Shown here one piece after another: positions 33,068-41,809 of a stretch of 64,000 bases of DNA; the first letter of the stretch is position 1, and every line of letters starts with the position of its first letter. The translations under genes and the position numbers were made by a program. The notes beneath the pieces are model-generated. The model saw nothing but the letters and a program-made list of their open reading frames with translations. It was not told the DNA's origin and did no database searches. Origin of the DNA: CAVONB01 sp963697205 (GTDB taxonomy: Bacteria; Pseudomonadota; Alphaproteobacteria; Rhizobiales; Hyphomicrobiaceae); the NCBI GenBank assembly GCA_963697205.1, contig CAVONB010000015.1:186001-250000 (forward strand). The letters are read 5' to 3'.

Positions 33068-34300
33068 TTACTCGTCCAGCTTCTGCATGCGGCGCAGCTC
33101 GGGGAACCAGACCATCCAGGTGATCGCGATCGCCAAGGTGGTCAGGCCGCCGAGCACGACGGCGGGGACGGCGCCGATCAGCTGGGCGACCGTGCCGGCG
33201 CGGAAGTCGCCGAGCTGGTTTGACGTTCCGATGAACATCGAATTGGCCGCGGCAACGCGGCCGCGCAAGGCGTCGGGCGTGTTGAGCTGGACGAGCGAGG
33301 AGCGGATCACGACGCTCGTCACGTCGGCGGCGCCGACGCAAGCGAGCGCCAGCATCGACAACGGCAGAAGCGGCGAGAGGCCGAACAGGGCGGTGGCCAG
33401 GCCGAACACGATAACGGCGCCGAACATGTTGCGGCCGATGGGGCCGCGCATCGGGCGGTTGGCGAGGATGACGGAGGCGAGCAGCGCGCCCATCGCCGGG
33501 GCGGAACGCAGGTAGCCGAAGCCGTCGGGTCCGGTGTTAAGGACGTCGCGGGCGAAGATCGGCAGCAGCGCCACGGAGGCGCCGAGCAGCACGGCGAAAA
33601 GGTCGAGTGAGATGGTGCCCAGCAGGACGCGCTTCTGCAGGATGAAGGTGAAGCCGGAGAAGATCGAGGCCAGCGTCACGGGTTGGCGCGGCTCGACCTG
33701 ACGTGGTGGGATCAGCACGACGAGGACGGCGGCGACGACGAACAACGTGCAGGCCGTGCCGTAGGCGAATTTCGGCCCGACGTTCAAGAGAATGCCGCCG
33801 ATGGCGGGGCCGGCGATCTGGGCGGTCTGATTGGCGGACGCCCACCAGGCCGTCGCGCGCGGGATGACCGTGCGCGGTACGAGCGTGGGCAGCAGCGCCA
33901 TCATCGTCGGGATTTCGAAAACGCGCACGCAGCCCGCTAGAAACACGATCGAGAAGATCGTGGTGCGGTCGAGCCAGCCGCCGGTGTTGCCGAGCAAAAG
34001 CAGGGCTGCGCAGACGGCGAGGAGCAGCTCGCAGCAGCCGATGATGAGCCGTCGGTCGTAGCGGTCGGCGACGTGACCGACGAGCAGTGTCAGGGGGACG
34101 AGGGGGATGAATTGGACGAGGCCGAGCAGGCCGAGGTCGAAGGCGCTGCGGGTGAGATCGTAGAGCTGCCAGGCGATCGAGACCGCCATGATGTGGAAGG
34201 CGACGGTCGCAGCGACGCGCGCGAACCAGAACAGCGCGAACGGCTTGTGTCTGAGGATCGGGATCGAGGGGTCGATGTCGACGTCTGTGTCGGCGCTCAT
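33068..34300 (-). CDS. MFS exporter (EntS-like)
   Basis: 410 residues with about 12 helices. It resembles MFS_3/EntS-type exporters: LRHKPFALFWFARVAATVAF, VGHVADRYDRRLIIGCCELL (motif A), and GPAIGGILLNVGPKFAYGTA. The substrate is not predictable from the sequence; siderophore or drug export are both known for relatives, and no siderophore genes are near. It faces the amidase gene across a 353-base gap. Confidence 0.88.
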   Translation of the reverse strand: MSADTDVDIDPSIPILRHKPFALFWFARVAATVAFHIMAVSIAWQLYDLTRSAFDLGLLGLVQFIPLVPLTLLVGHVADRYDRRLIIGCCELLLAVCAALLLLGNTGGWLDRTTIFSIVFLAGCVRVFEIPTMMALLPTLVPRTVIPRATAWWASANQTAQIAGPAIGGILLNVGPKFAYGTACTLFVVAAVLVVLIPPRQVEPRQPVTLASIFSGFTFILQKRVLLGTISLDLFAVLLGASVALLPIFARDVLNTGPDGFGYLRSAPAMGALLASVILANRPMRGPIGRNMFGAVIVFGLATALFGLSPLLPLSMLALACVGAADVTSVVIRSSLVQLNTPDALRGRVAAANSMFIGTSNQLGDFRAGTVAQLIGAVPAVVLGGLTTLAIAITWMVWFPELRRMQKLDE

Positions 34301-34653
34301 CGCGGGCTCTTCGGCGCTCCAGCGGGCGGGCGGATGGTCGACATCTGCTTGAGATCCTGGTTGTTCCGGCCGACTTCAGGCGGTCCGCACACAGCCCGGC
34401 GCGGGTGTGTCCAGGCGCGCCGGGCAGGCACGGTGAAAAAGGTGATCGGCCGGCAGGCCGCCCCGCACTGGCGCGCAGGGTTGCCGCAAGGCATCGGTGC
34501 GGTACTGTGGCGGCAACCCTGCGCAATGTCCATCCTCGGCAGGGGTGGGCGAGCGTTGCGAATTGTGTGGTTCCCCGACGCTGCGGCAGGCCTTACGATC
34601 GACGCTGGTGGGCTTCCGCCGTCTTTTCCAATCGAATTCTCAGGTGAAGCGAC
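34301..34653. other. Divergent intergenic region with a long hairpin
   Basis: This 353-base gap separates the MFS exporter (leftward) and amidase (rightward) and must contain both promoters. Its main feature is a perfect 15-bp inverted repeat (34473-34524, listed separately). Open frames in it have no recognisable content and I see no RNA gene. Confidence 0.4.
34473..34524. repeat. Perfect 15-bp inverted repeat in divergent gap
   Basis: GCGCAGGGTTGCCGC (34473-34487) is exactly repeated inverted at 34510-34524 around a 22-base loop. No U-run follows on either strand, so it is not a clear terminator. In a divergent promoter region it could be a protein-binding site, a leader-RNA structure or a REP-type repeat. 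Confidence 0.7.
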
Positions 34654-35985
34654 ATGCGTGCCGACGATGATCTCGCCGACCTCGGCGCACTCGAGCTTGC
34701 CGCGCGGCTCGGCGAGGGCGCGACGACGTCGGTGGCCGTGGTCGAGGCCTGCCTCGCTCGGATCGCGGCTCGCGAGCCGCAGCTTCGGGCGTGGGCCTTT
34801 CTCGACCCGGTGCGGGCGCTGGCGGAGGCCCGGGCGGCGGACGAGCGGCGGGCATCGGGCCGGGGCACCGGGCCGCTCAACGGTATTCCAGTCGGCGTCA
34901 AGGACGTGATTGCGACGGGGGACATGCCGACCGAGTACGGGTCGGCGCTGTTCAAGGGGCATCAGCCAAGCGCTGACGCCGCCGTCGTGACGGCGCTCAG
35001 GCAGGCCGGCGCCGTGATCCTCGGCAAGACGGTGACGACGGAACTCGCAGCGCTCAATCCGGCGCCGACGCGCAATCCGCACGATCCGACGCGGACGCCG
35101 GGCGGGTCGTCATCGGGCTCGGCGGCGGCGGTGGCGAGCGGCATGGTGCCGGTCGCGCTCGGCACGCAAACGGCGGGGTCGGTGATTCGGCCGGCGTCGT
35201 TCTGCGGCGTCCATGCCATCAAGCCGACGCACGGCCTGATCTCGCGCGCTGGCATGATGCTGCAGTCGCATACGCTCGATACCATCGGCGTTTTCGCGCG
35301 CTCGACGCAGGATCTGGCGTTCGTGGTCGATTGCCTGTCGGCGGAGGACCCGCGCGATCCGTCGAGCTATCCGCGCAGCCAAGGCCGGCTGCTCGCTGTC
35401 GCCCGGGATATGCCGCCGGTGCCGCCGCGGCTGGCGTTCTGGGGTACGCCTGCCTGGGATCAGGTGACGGCGGCGACGCGTGCGGCTTTCGAAGCGCTCG
35501 TCGCGGCGCCATCGAATGGGATCGAGCAGATCGAGCTGCCGGACGCGTTCAATGCGGTGATCGGGTGGCAGGCGACGATCCAGGCAGCGGAGAACGCGGC
35601 CTACTACGGCGATTTTCTCCTGCAGCGGCCGGATGGGCTGAGCGCCAAGCTCAAGGGGCGGTTGGAGCCGGCGATGGACGTCTGCGCGCGCGACTATCTC
35701 ATCGCGCTTAATGGCCGATCCAAGCTCATTGCAGCGCTGGACGCGGTGTTCGACCGCTACGACGCGATCGTGTGTCCCGCGGCGCCGGGACCGGCGCCGC
35801 GGGATCTCGATACGACGGGCAATCCGGTGTTCAACGGGCTGTGGACTTATCTCGGGCTGCCGGCGGTGACGCTGCCGCTGTTGACGGTCGATGGCATGCC
35901 GGTCGGCGTGCAGATCGTCGGCGCGCCACGCGATGACGGGCGTGTGTTGCGCACGGCGCGCTGGCTGGAGGCGGCGCAGGGCTAG
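34654..35985 (+). CDS. Amidase-signature family amidase
   Basis: 443 residues with the amidase signature fold. The Ser-Ser-Lys triad is visible: K125 in VILGKTVTTE, the Ser-rich loop GGSSSGSAAAVASG (about 150-163), and the nucleophile near S176 in GTQTAGSVIRPASFCG. Relatives hydrolyse aliphatic or aryl amides or act as GatA-like enzymes; lack of gatB/gatC nearby argues against a role in tRNA amidation. Substrate unknown. A strong terminator overlaps the stop. Confidence 0.92.
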   Translation: MRADDDLADLGALELAARLGEGATTSVAVVEACLARIAAREPQLRAWAFLDPVRALAEARAADERRASGRGTGPLNGIPVGVKDVIATGDMPTEYGSALFKGHQPSADAAVVTALRQAGAVILGKTVTTELAALNPAPTRNPHDPTRTPGGSSSGSAAAVASGMVPVALGTQTAGSVIRPASFCGVHAIKPTHGLISRAGMMLQSHTLDTIGVFARSTQDLAFVVDCLSAEDPRDPSSYPRSQGRLLAVARDMPPVPPRLAFWGTPAWDQVTAATRAAFEALVAAPSNGIEQIELPDAFNAVIGWQATIQAAENAAYYGDFLLQRPDGLSAKLKGRLEPAMDVCARDYLIALNGRSKLIAALDAVFDRYDAIVCPAAPGPAPRDLDTTGNPVFNGLWTYLGLPAVTLPLLTVDGMPVGVQIVGAPRDDGRVLRTARWLEAAQG

Positions 35986-36015
35986 AGTGTTTCGGACTTA
36001 CGTCGAAACACTCTA
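35983..36015 (+). terminator. Rho-independent terminator after the amidase
   Basis: A 12-bp stem TAGAGTGTTTCG / CGAAACACTCTA begins at the amidase stop codon and is followed by TTGTTTT. The regular stem also resembles dispersed REP-type repeats of Rhizobiales, which would need a genome comparison. Confidence 0.8.
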
Positions 36016-36142
36016 TTGTTTTCTCGCTCGCGGCGCGCGGCGCCTCCGCGGGGGCGGGCTCTCCGAGACAAAAGGGGGCGGCGGGGCTGCCTTGCGGCCT
36101 ATCGGCTTCGGTTTCATCAAAGCTTGAAGTGCTATAGGGCGA

Positions 36143-36535
36143 TCAGCTGCCACGGCGGAAGGAATGATGGTCCAGGTCCGCCGTCTCGTTGCGCGCGAAC
36201 AGTCTGCCGAGAATTCCGGATATGAACCGGACCAGTGCCGCGATCACAAGGCCGAGCAGGAGCAGCAGGATCGACTTGGGGCCGAGCTCGCCGAACAGCG
36301 TGGCGTAGGCACTGTCGGCGCTGCTGCCTTTCAGCCAGAAATCGAGCTGGGCGGACATGAAATCCAGGACGGAGCGTGACAGCCGTACGAGCCAGCCGAA
36401 GGTCTCCAGATGGTAGAGATTGAGGTAGGTATAGACCGCGATGGTCGCGAAAAGCTCGAAGACCAGAAGCACCAGAACCTTGACCAGGCTGGCGAGGGTC
36501 CAGCCGATGGCTGCGGCGGGAGAGCGGCTTGGCAT
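36143..36535 (-). CDS. Small membrane protein, unknown function
   Basis: 130 residues with two hydrophobic segments (about residues 10-38 and 86-108) and a short amphipathic middle (LSRSVLDFMSAQLDFWLKG). The C-terminus is polar with Arg, Asp and His. No family recognised. The start at ATG 36535 has a weak ribosome site; the gene stands alone between the amidase and the otnK gene. Confidence 0.65.
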   Translation of the reverse strand: MPSRSPAAAIGWTLASLVKVLVLLVFELFATIAVYTYLNLYHLETFGWLVRLSRSVLDFMSAQLDFWLKGSSADSAYATLFGELGPKSILLLLLGLVIAALVRFISGILGRLFARNETADLDHHSFRRGS

Positions 36536-36703
36536 GACGGTTACACCTCCTGGCCCCGTTCACGACGACCATAGTCGTTCAACAGGCCAGACCCAAGACC
36601 GATATCGGGCTATTCTTGGATGGCTCCGGCGTCCGGGGAGCGTTGCCGCTAACGCCGAGGCGGGGCATCCTAGGCGGCAGACCTTGGATTGGGGGAGCAA
36701 GCC

Positions 36704-37966
36704 GTGCTGCTGGGCGCTATCGCCGACGACCTGACGGGAGCCACCGATCTGGCGCTGATGCTGACTCGCGGCGGCATGCGCACGGTACAGGTGATGGACG
36801 TGCCGACCTCGTCGAGAGGGCTGGATGCCTTCGACGCGGTCGTGGTCGCGCTCAAGTCGCGGACCAACCCGCCGGAAGAAGCGGTGGCGTGGTCGCTTGC
36901 CAGCGCTGATGCCTTGCTGGCGCTTGGTGCGGAGCAATTGTTCTTCAAGTACTGTTCGACCTTCGATTCCACGGATCGCGGCAATATCGGCCCCGTCGCC
37001 CAGGCGCTGGTCGACAAACTCGGTGGCGGCCTCACGCTTGCCACGCCAGCCTTTCCGCGCACGGGCCGCACGGTCTACCAGTCGAACCTGTTCGTGAACG
37101 GGGTGCCGCTGGCGGAAAGCCCGATGAAGGATCACCCGCTGACGCCGATGCGCGATTCCAATCTCAAGCGCGTCCTCCAGCGGCAGACGGCGCTGCCGGT
37201 GGGCGCGATCGTCTACGAGACGATCGCGGAGGGCTCGAATGCCATCGCCAAGGCGTTCGCTCAGGCGGAAGCGGGTGGTGACCGGATCCTGATCGTGGAT
37301 GCGATTGCGGACGCGGATCTGATGGAGATCGGGCGGGCGGCCGACGGCATGCGGCTCGTCACCGGCGGGTCGGGCGTCGCAATGGGCCTGCCGCAGAACT
37401 TCGCGCGGCGCGGGCGGCTCAAGCCGGCGCCGGTGCCGACCGCGATCACGGCGCCAAAGGGCCGGCGGGCGATCCTGGCGGGCAGTTGCTCGGTGGCGAC
37501 GCGCGGGCAGGTCGAGCGTGCGATAGCGGCCGGCCTGCCGGTGCTGCGGATCGATCCGATGGCCGTCGTCAGGGCGGAGACCACGCCGGACACCGTCGCA
37601 GCTTGGGCGGTGAAGCAGTCGGAAGTCCAGCCGGTGCTGGTCTATTCCAGCGCCGATCCCGAGACGGTTGCGGCGGCGCAGGCGGCCCTCGGGCGGGAAA
37701 AGGCCGGCACGGTGGTCGAGGACCTGCTGGCCGCGGTGGCGGAAAAGCTGGTGGCGGCGGGCACCACCGGGCTGATCGTGGCGGGCGGGGAGACGTCGGG
37801 AGCCGTGGTCAACCGGCTCGGGATCGCCGCGCTGGAGATTGGGCCGGAGATCGACCCGGGCGTGCCGTGGTGCCGGGCGGTCGGGCGGGATCTCGTGGTT
37901 GCTCTGAAGAGCGGCAATTTCGGTGCGCCGGATTTCTTTCTCAAGGCATGGGAGCAGCTCGCGTGA
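36704..37966 (+). CDS. otnK: 3-oxo-tetronate kinase
   Basis: A 420-residue four-carbon acid sugar kinase of the OtnK/DUF1537 family, which phosphorylates 3-oxo-tetronate (from threonate or erythronate). The N-terminal LLGAIADDLTGATDLALML is the family signature with the Asp pair for substrate; the C-terminal nucleotide domain contains VAGGETSGAVVNRLG and GPEIDPGVPWC. The GTG at 36704 is preceded by GGGGGAG at good spacing; a TTG at 36689 is the alternative. It overlaps otnC by 4 bases (GTGA), so they are coupled. Confidence 0.92.
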   Translation: MLLGAIADDLTGATDLALMLTRGGMRTVQVMDVPTSSRGLDAFDAVVVALKSRTNPPEEAVAWSLASADALLALGAEQLFFKYCSTFDSTDRGNIGPVAQALVDKLGGGLTLATPAFPRTGRTVYQSNLFVNGVPLAESPMKDHPLTPMRDSNLKRVLQRQTALPVGAIVYETIAEGSNAIAKAFAQAEAGGDRILIVDAIADADLMEIGRAADGMRLVTGGSGVAMGLPQNFARRGRLKPAPVPTAITAPKGRRAILAGSCSVATRGQVERAIAAGLPVLRIDPMAVVRAETTPDTVAAWAVKQSEVQPVLVYSSADPETVAAAQAALGREKAGTVVEDLLAAVAEKLVAAGTTGLIVAGGETSGAVVNRLGIAALEIGPEIDPGVPWCRAVGRDLVVALKSGNFGAPDFFLKAWEQLA

Positions 37967-38601
37967 GTGCGGAAAGCGGACTGCGGGAGGCCATCTGTCT
38001 GGCCGGTGCCTCGCTCTTCAACCGAGGGCTGACGCACGGCTCGACCGGCAACATCTCGGTCAAGTTGCCGGACGGCGGCTGGCTGATGACGCCGACGGGA
38101 TCGTCGCTGGGGACGCTCGATCCCGCGCGGTTGTCGCGACTGGACTGTGACGGCCGGCACATCGGCGGCGATAAGCCGACCAAGGAAGCGTTCCTGCACA
38201 CGACGATGTATGCGCGGCGAGCGGCGACCGGCGCCGTGGTCCACTTGCATTCGACGCATTCGGTCGCGGTGAGCTGCCTGGACGGTATCGATCCGAAGGA
38301 CTGCCTGCCGCCGCTTACGGCCTACTACGTGATGCGGGTGGGGAGCCTGCCGCTCGTGCCGTATTACCCGCCGGGCGACAGCAGCCTGGCCAATGCGGTC
38401 GGCGCGTTGGCGAGCGATCATCGCGCGGTGCTGCTGGCCAATCACGGCCCGGTGGTGGCGGGCTTGGATCTTTCCGCCGCCACCGATGCGATCGAGGAGC
38501 TGGAGGAGACGGCGCGCCTGTTCCTGATGTTGCGCGGGGAGCGCCTGCGTCTTCTCAAGCCCGACGAAGTCGTCGAATTGAAGCGCCGTTTCAAGAGCTG
38601 A
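37963..38601 (+). CDS. otnC: 3-oxo-tetronate 4-phosphate decarboxylase
   Basis: A 212-residue class-II aldolase family enzyme. Zinc ligands are visible as VVHLHSTHSV (HxH) and ANHGPVVAG, with the catalytic Glu in TKEAFLHT. Next to otnK, the natural assignment is OtnC, decarboxylating 3-oxo-tetronate 4-phosphate to dihydroxyacetone phosphate. Start is GTG within the otnK stop. The SDR downstream on the same strand could supply the oxidation step of the pathway. Confidence 0.9.
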   Translation: MSAESGLREAICLAGASLFNRGLTHGSTGNISVKLPDGGWLMTPTGSSLGTLDPARLSRLDCDGRHIGGDKPTKEAFLHTTMYARRAATGAVVHLHSTHSVAVSCLDGIDPKDCLPPLTAYYVMRVGSLPLVPYYPPGDSSLANAVGALASDHRAVLLANHGPVVAGLDLSAATDAIEELEETARLFLMLRGERLRLLKPDEVVELKRRFKS

Positions 38602-38649
38602 GCGCGTCAACGCGCGTCATTACCTGCGAACTCCAGCAAGGATGTCGTC

Positions 38650-39399
38650 ATGTCGAACACCATCGATCTCAACGGCCGCGTCGGCATCGTCACGGGCGGC
38701 GCCAAGGGTATCGGGCGGGCTATCGTGGAGCGGCTGGCTGCTTCGGGCGCCAAGGTCGCGATCTGGGATGCGGACGGGACGCTTGCACAGTCGGTCGCCG
38801 CGGAGATCGGACCGGGGGTGCGCGGATACGCCGTCGACGTGACGCAGGCCGCGAGCGTCGACGCCGCGGCTGCCCAAACGCTGAAGGATCTCGGGCGTAT
38901 CGACATCCTGGTCAATAATGCCGGCATCGCGGGACCGACGGCGAAGGTCTGGGATTATCCCGTCGACGAATTGCGTCGGACGATGGCCGTCAACCTGGAA
39001 GGGCCGTTCAACTGCTGCCATGCGGTGGTGCCGCACCTGCTGAAGCAGGGCTACGGGCGGATCGTGAACATCGCCTCGGTGGCGGGCAAGGAAGGCAACC
39101 CCAATGCGTCGGCCTATTCGGCGTCCAAGGCCGCGCTGATCGGCTTGACGAAGTCGCTCGGCAAAGAGCTGGCCGGGACGAATGTGACCTGCAACGCGAT
39201 CACGCCGGCGGTGGCGCGGACGGCAATCCTGGAGCAGATGACGCAGGCGCACATCGACTACATGGTGTCGAAGATCCCGATGGGACGGATGGTGGAGACG
39301 GCTGAGATCGCGGCGCTGGCGGCGTGGCTTTCATCGGAAGACTGCTCGTTTTCGACCGGAGCGGTATTCGACATCTCCGGCGGTCGCGCAACGTATTAA
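38650..39399 (+). CDS. SDR of the tetronate locus
   Basis: A 249-residue classical SDR similar to 3-oxoacyl-ACP reductases. It shows VTGGAKGIGRAIVERL (about 14-29), NNAGIAG near 91, a catalytic Ser-Tyr-Lys set including YSASK (about 156-160), and SNRTGAVFDISGG-like ending (GAVFDISGGRATY). It follows otnC by 48 bases on the same strand. Canonical otn loci use a 3-hydroxyisobutyrate-type dehydrogenase for tetronate oxidation; here this SDR may do it. That is inference from position. Confidence 0.9.
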   Translation: MSNTIDLNGRVGIVTGGAKGIGRAIVERLAASGAKVAIWDADGTLAQSVAAEIGPGVRGYAVDVTQAASVDAAAAQTLKDLGRIDILVNNAGIAGPTAKVWDYPVDELRRTMAVNLEGPFNCCHAVVPHLLKQGYGRIVNIASVAGKEGNPNASAYSASKAALIGLTKSLGKELAGTNVTCNAITPAVARTAILEQMTQAHIDYMVSKIPMGRMVETAEIAALAAWLSSEDCSFSTGAVFDISGGRATY

Positions 39400-39480
39400 G
39401 GGTGCTCTGCGAAATGTGACTGGCGCGCGTGGCCGGCCGTGCCTACGTCAGAGCGATGTCAACAGCGGCGGGAGCGTGTC

Positions 39481-39867
39481 ATGCTGATCCATCGCCCGAT
39501 TTCAGGCCTGACGGCCTTGGCGTATGCTTTCGGCGTGGCCGTAATGTGCGCGATGCCTCTTCATGCGCATCATGGCTGGCAGTGGGCCGAAGGCCAATCG
39601 TCAGACATTATGGGCAAGATCACGGCGGCGCGGCTTGGCAATCCGCACGGCACGCTGACGCTGGACGTCAACGGCCAGAGCTGGACGATCGAGGTCGGGC
39701 AGCCATGGCGAAACCATCGCGCCGGGCTGAAGGACGAAATGCTGGTCAAGGACGTGAGCTTGACGATCCGGGGTAACAAGTCGGCCCGCAAAGGGGAGCG
39801 GCTGATGAAGGCGATCCGCGTCATCATCGACGGCAAGACCTACGACCTCTATCCCGAGCGGAAGTGA
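39481..39867 (+). CDS. DUF6152-like periplasmic protein
   Basis: 128 residues with an N-terminal signal peptide (hydrophobic to about 25, cleavage near MPLHA) and a mature domain starting HHGWQWAEGQSSDIMGKITA. The pattern of HHG(W) start, NPHGTLTLDV and a C-terminal IRVIIDGKTYDLYP is that of the DUF6152 family of unknown function. The ATG at 39481 is preferred over an earlier frame opening. The small membrane-protein gene follows by 7 bases and the two likely work together. Confidence 0.8.
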   Translation: MLIHRPISGLTALAYAFGVAVMCAMPLHAHHGWQWAEGQSSDIMGKITAARLGNPHGTLTLDVNGQSWTIEVGQPWRNHRAGLKDEMLVKDVSLTIRGNKSARKGERLMKAIRVIIDGKTYDLYPERK

Positions 39868-39874
39868 ACGATCG

Positions 39875-40354
39875 ATGCTCGTCGACGTGTTGAGTGCGCT
39901 CGAGCAATCGGCGCTCGCGGGTCTGCTTCGGCAGTCGACGTGGCTCTATCCGTTGATCAGTGCGGCGCATATCGCTGGTTTGGCGCTGCTGTTCGGCAGC
40001 ATTGTGCCGATGGATCTCCGACTGCTCGGCGCGTGGCCGTCGATGCCGGTGGCGTTGCTGGCGCGGGTGCTGGTGCCGACGGCCATGGGTGGGCTCGTGC
40101 TGGCGATGACGACGGGGTTGCTGCTGTTCACGGCGCATGCCGTTCGCTATGCGGGGATCGGCGTTTTCCAGCTCAAGTTGGGGCTCGTTGCCGTTGCCGT
40201 GGCGAACGCTGTGCTGCTTGAGCGCTCGCGGCTGTGGATGGAGGCAAAGGCGCATGGCATGCTAGCTTCGCCGGTGCGCCTCGCTGCGGGCTTGTCGCTG
40301 GCGCTTTGGACGGGGGTACTGCTGGCGGGGCGGCTGGTCGGGTTCGCGGACTGA
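39875..40354 (+). CDS. Four-helix membrane protein (DUF6644-like)
   Basis: 159 residues, four hydrophobic segments (about 26-48, 62-90, 92-112, 130-152). Segment WLYPLISAAHIAGLALLFGS with a membrane His and IVPMDLRLLG resembles a family I tentatively place as DUF6644. Buried His residues (AAHIAG, TAHAVRY) could bind haem or metal. It starts 7 bases after the DUF6152-like gene, implying a translationally coupled pair with an extracytoplasmic function. Confidence 0.75.
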   Translation: MLVDVLSALEQSALAGLLRQSTWLYPLISAAHIAGLALLFGSIVPMDLRLLGAWPSMPVALLARVLVPTAMGGLVLAMTTGLLLFTAHAVRYAGIGVFQLKLGLVAVAVANAVLLERSRLWMEAKAHGMLASPVRLAAGLSLALWTGVLLAGRLVGFAD

Positions 40355-40456
40355 TAGGCGCGGGGGCTTTATCGCGCGGTTGCGTGTGTGGACGTCATTT
40401 GAGATCGTGGTCGTGGCGGGCGCAGGGTTCCGCCCCGAGCCGTTCGAGGTCGCAAT

Positions 40457-41662
40457 ATGGCTGTGCCGTCTCCATCATTCGGTGCCGACGTCCGCTGCGT
40501 ATCGGAATACGCCGGTGTCGCGGCGTCGCTGGCGCCGCAGATTGCCGCGCGCGCGTCGGCGACGATCGCTGAGCGCCGGGTGCCGCGCCAGTCCATCGAC
40601 GCCCTCAAGCAGGAGGGGCTGACGCGCATCCTGCAGCCGCGCCGCTGCGGCGGGTCCGAAGCGCGACTGATGGATCACTATGCGGCGGTGTCGGAAGTGG
40701 CGCGCAGCTGCGGATCGACCGCCTGGTGCCTGGGGGTCTACCACGCGCACGCCTGGCTGATGGGGTTGTTCGGGCGTGCGGCGCAGGACGACGTTTATGC
40801 CGGCAATCGTGATGCACTGGTGTCTGCCGTGCTCACGCCGCGGGGAAAGGTCGAGGCGGTCGCGGATGGCTATCGGCTGTCCGGTGTGTGGCCGTTCTGC
40901 TCCGGCGTCCATCATGCCGAGTGGGTCATGCTCGGCTGCCGCATCCCCGGCGCCGATGGCGCGTTTGCCGACGAGGGCGTCCTTCTGGTGCCGGCGTCCG
41001 ACCTGGAGATCCGCGACGACTGGTACGCGGCGGGGTTGACAGGCACCGGCAGCAACAGCGTGGTTGCGACCGACGTCGTGGTGCCACGCCATCGGTTCCT
41101 GTCGTTCGTCGATGCCGGTCAGGGCAAAGCGCCCGGCGCCGGGACGCATGCCACGCCGCTTTATCGCGCGTCGCTGGTGCCGGTGCTGGCGCTGTTCATC
41201 ACCAGCCCGGTGGTCGGCATGGCGGAGCATGCGCTGGGTGACTTCATCGCGCGGCTGCCGGGCCGCGTCGTGCAGCATACCTTCGACGAGCGGCAGATCG
41301 AGCGCGCGGCGACGCATCTGCAAGTCGGGGAAGCGGCGTCGAAGATCGAGCTCGCGCGCCTGCGGCTGGAAACGACGATTGCAGAGATCGAGGCGCATGC
41401 TGAGGCGGGGACGGTGATGCCGCCTGAGCGGCGCATGAAGGCGCGCATGGATTGCGCGACGGTGGTGGAGCTGAGCCGGCAGGCGGTCGAGCGCATCGTC
41501 TATGCGGCGGGCGCGTCGGCGCTGATGGAGACGAGCGGCGTGCAACAGGCCGCGCGCGATGTGCGTGCCGCGGCGACGCACGGGCTGCTCAATCTGGAAA
41601 CCAACCTGGAGACCTATGGCCGGGTCGTGCTTGGTCTCGAGCCGCGTTCTCCGACGATCTAA
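40457..41662 (+). CDS. Flavin-dependent acyl-CoA dehydrogenase-like monooxygenase
   Basis: 401 residues with the acyl-CoA dehydrogenase fold (N-terminal helices, middle beta domain, C-terminal helices). The class resembles two-component FMN/FAD-dependent hydroxylases such as HsaA: LKQEGLTRILQPRRCGGSEA, CGSTAWCLGVYHAHAWLMG, and GLTGTGSNSVVATDVVVP. The catalytic Glu of true acyl-CoA dehydrogenases is not evident, so a monooxygenase or desulfurase-like role is more likely. No reductase partner lies nearby, and it is preceded by a 102-base gap. Confidence 0.85.
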   Translation: MAVPSPSFGADVRCVSEYAGVAASLAPQIAARASATIAERRVPRQSIDALKQEGLTRILQPRRCGGSEARLMDHYAAVSEVARSCGSTAWCLGVYHAHAWLMGLFGRAAQDDVYAGNRDALVSAVLTPRGKVEAVADGYRLSGVWPFCSGVHHAEWVMLGCRIPGADGAFADEGVLLVPASDLEIRDDWYAAGLTGTGSNSVVATDVVVPRHRFLSFVDAGQGKAPGAGTHATPLYRASLVPVLALFITSPVVGMAEHALGDFIARLPGRVVQHTFDERQIERAATHLQVGEAASKIELARLRLETTIAEIEAHAEAGTVMPPERRMKARMDCATVVELSRQAVERIVYAAGASALMETSGVQQAARDVRAAATHGLLNLETNLETYGRVVLGLEPRSPTI

Positions 41663-41754
41663 GGGTCTCGCTCCAGCGCTGGTGTTTGCGGGCGACGTGG
41701 CGTGCCTCACGTCGCGGCTCGGGTTGGATGCAACGCCCGCTTAGCGGACATGAA

Positions 41755-41785
41755 AACGCCCCGGCCGGGTGCGGGCCGGGGCGTT
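41755..41785. terminator. Hairpin terminator, mainly for the NIPSNAP gene
   Basis: A perfect 12-bp stem (AACGCCCCGGCC / GGCCGGGGCGTT) with a 7-base loop lies between two converging genes. On the minus strand the stem is followed by TT, giving a four-T run with the stem end. It should end the leftward gene and perhaps the rightward one. Confidence 0.8.
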
Positions 41786-41809
41786 CCCAGACGTCTTAGC
41801 GCGAGCGCC

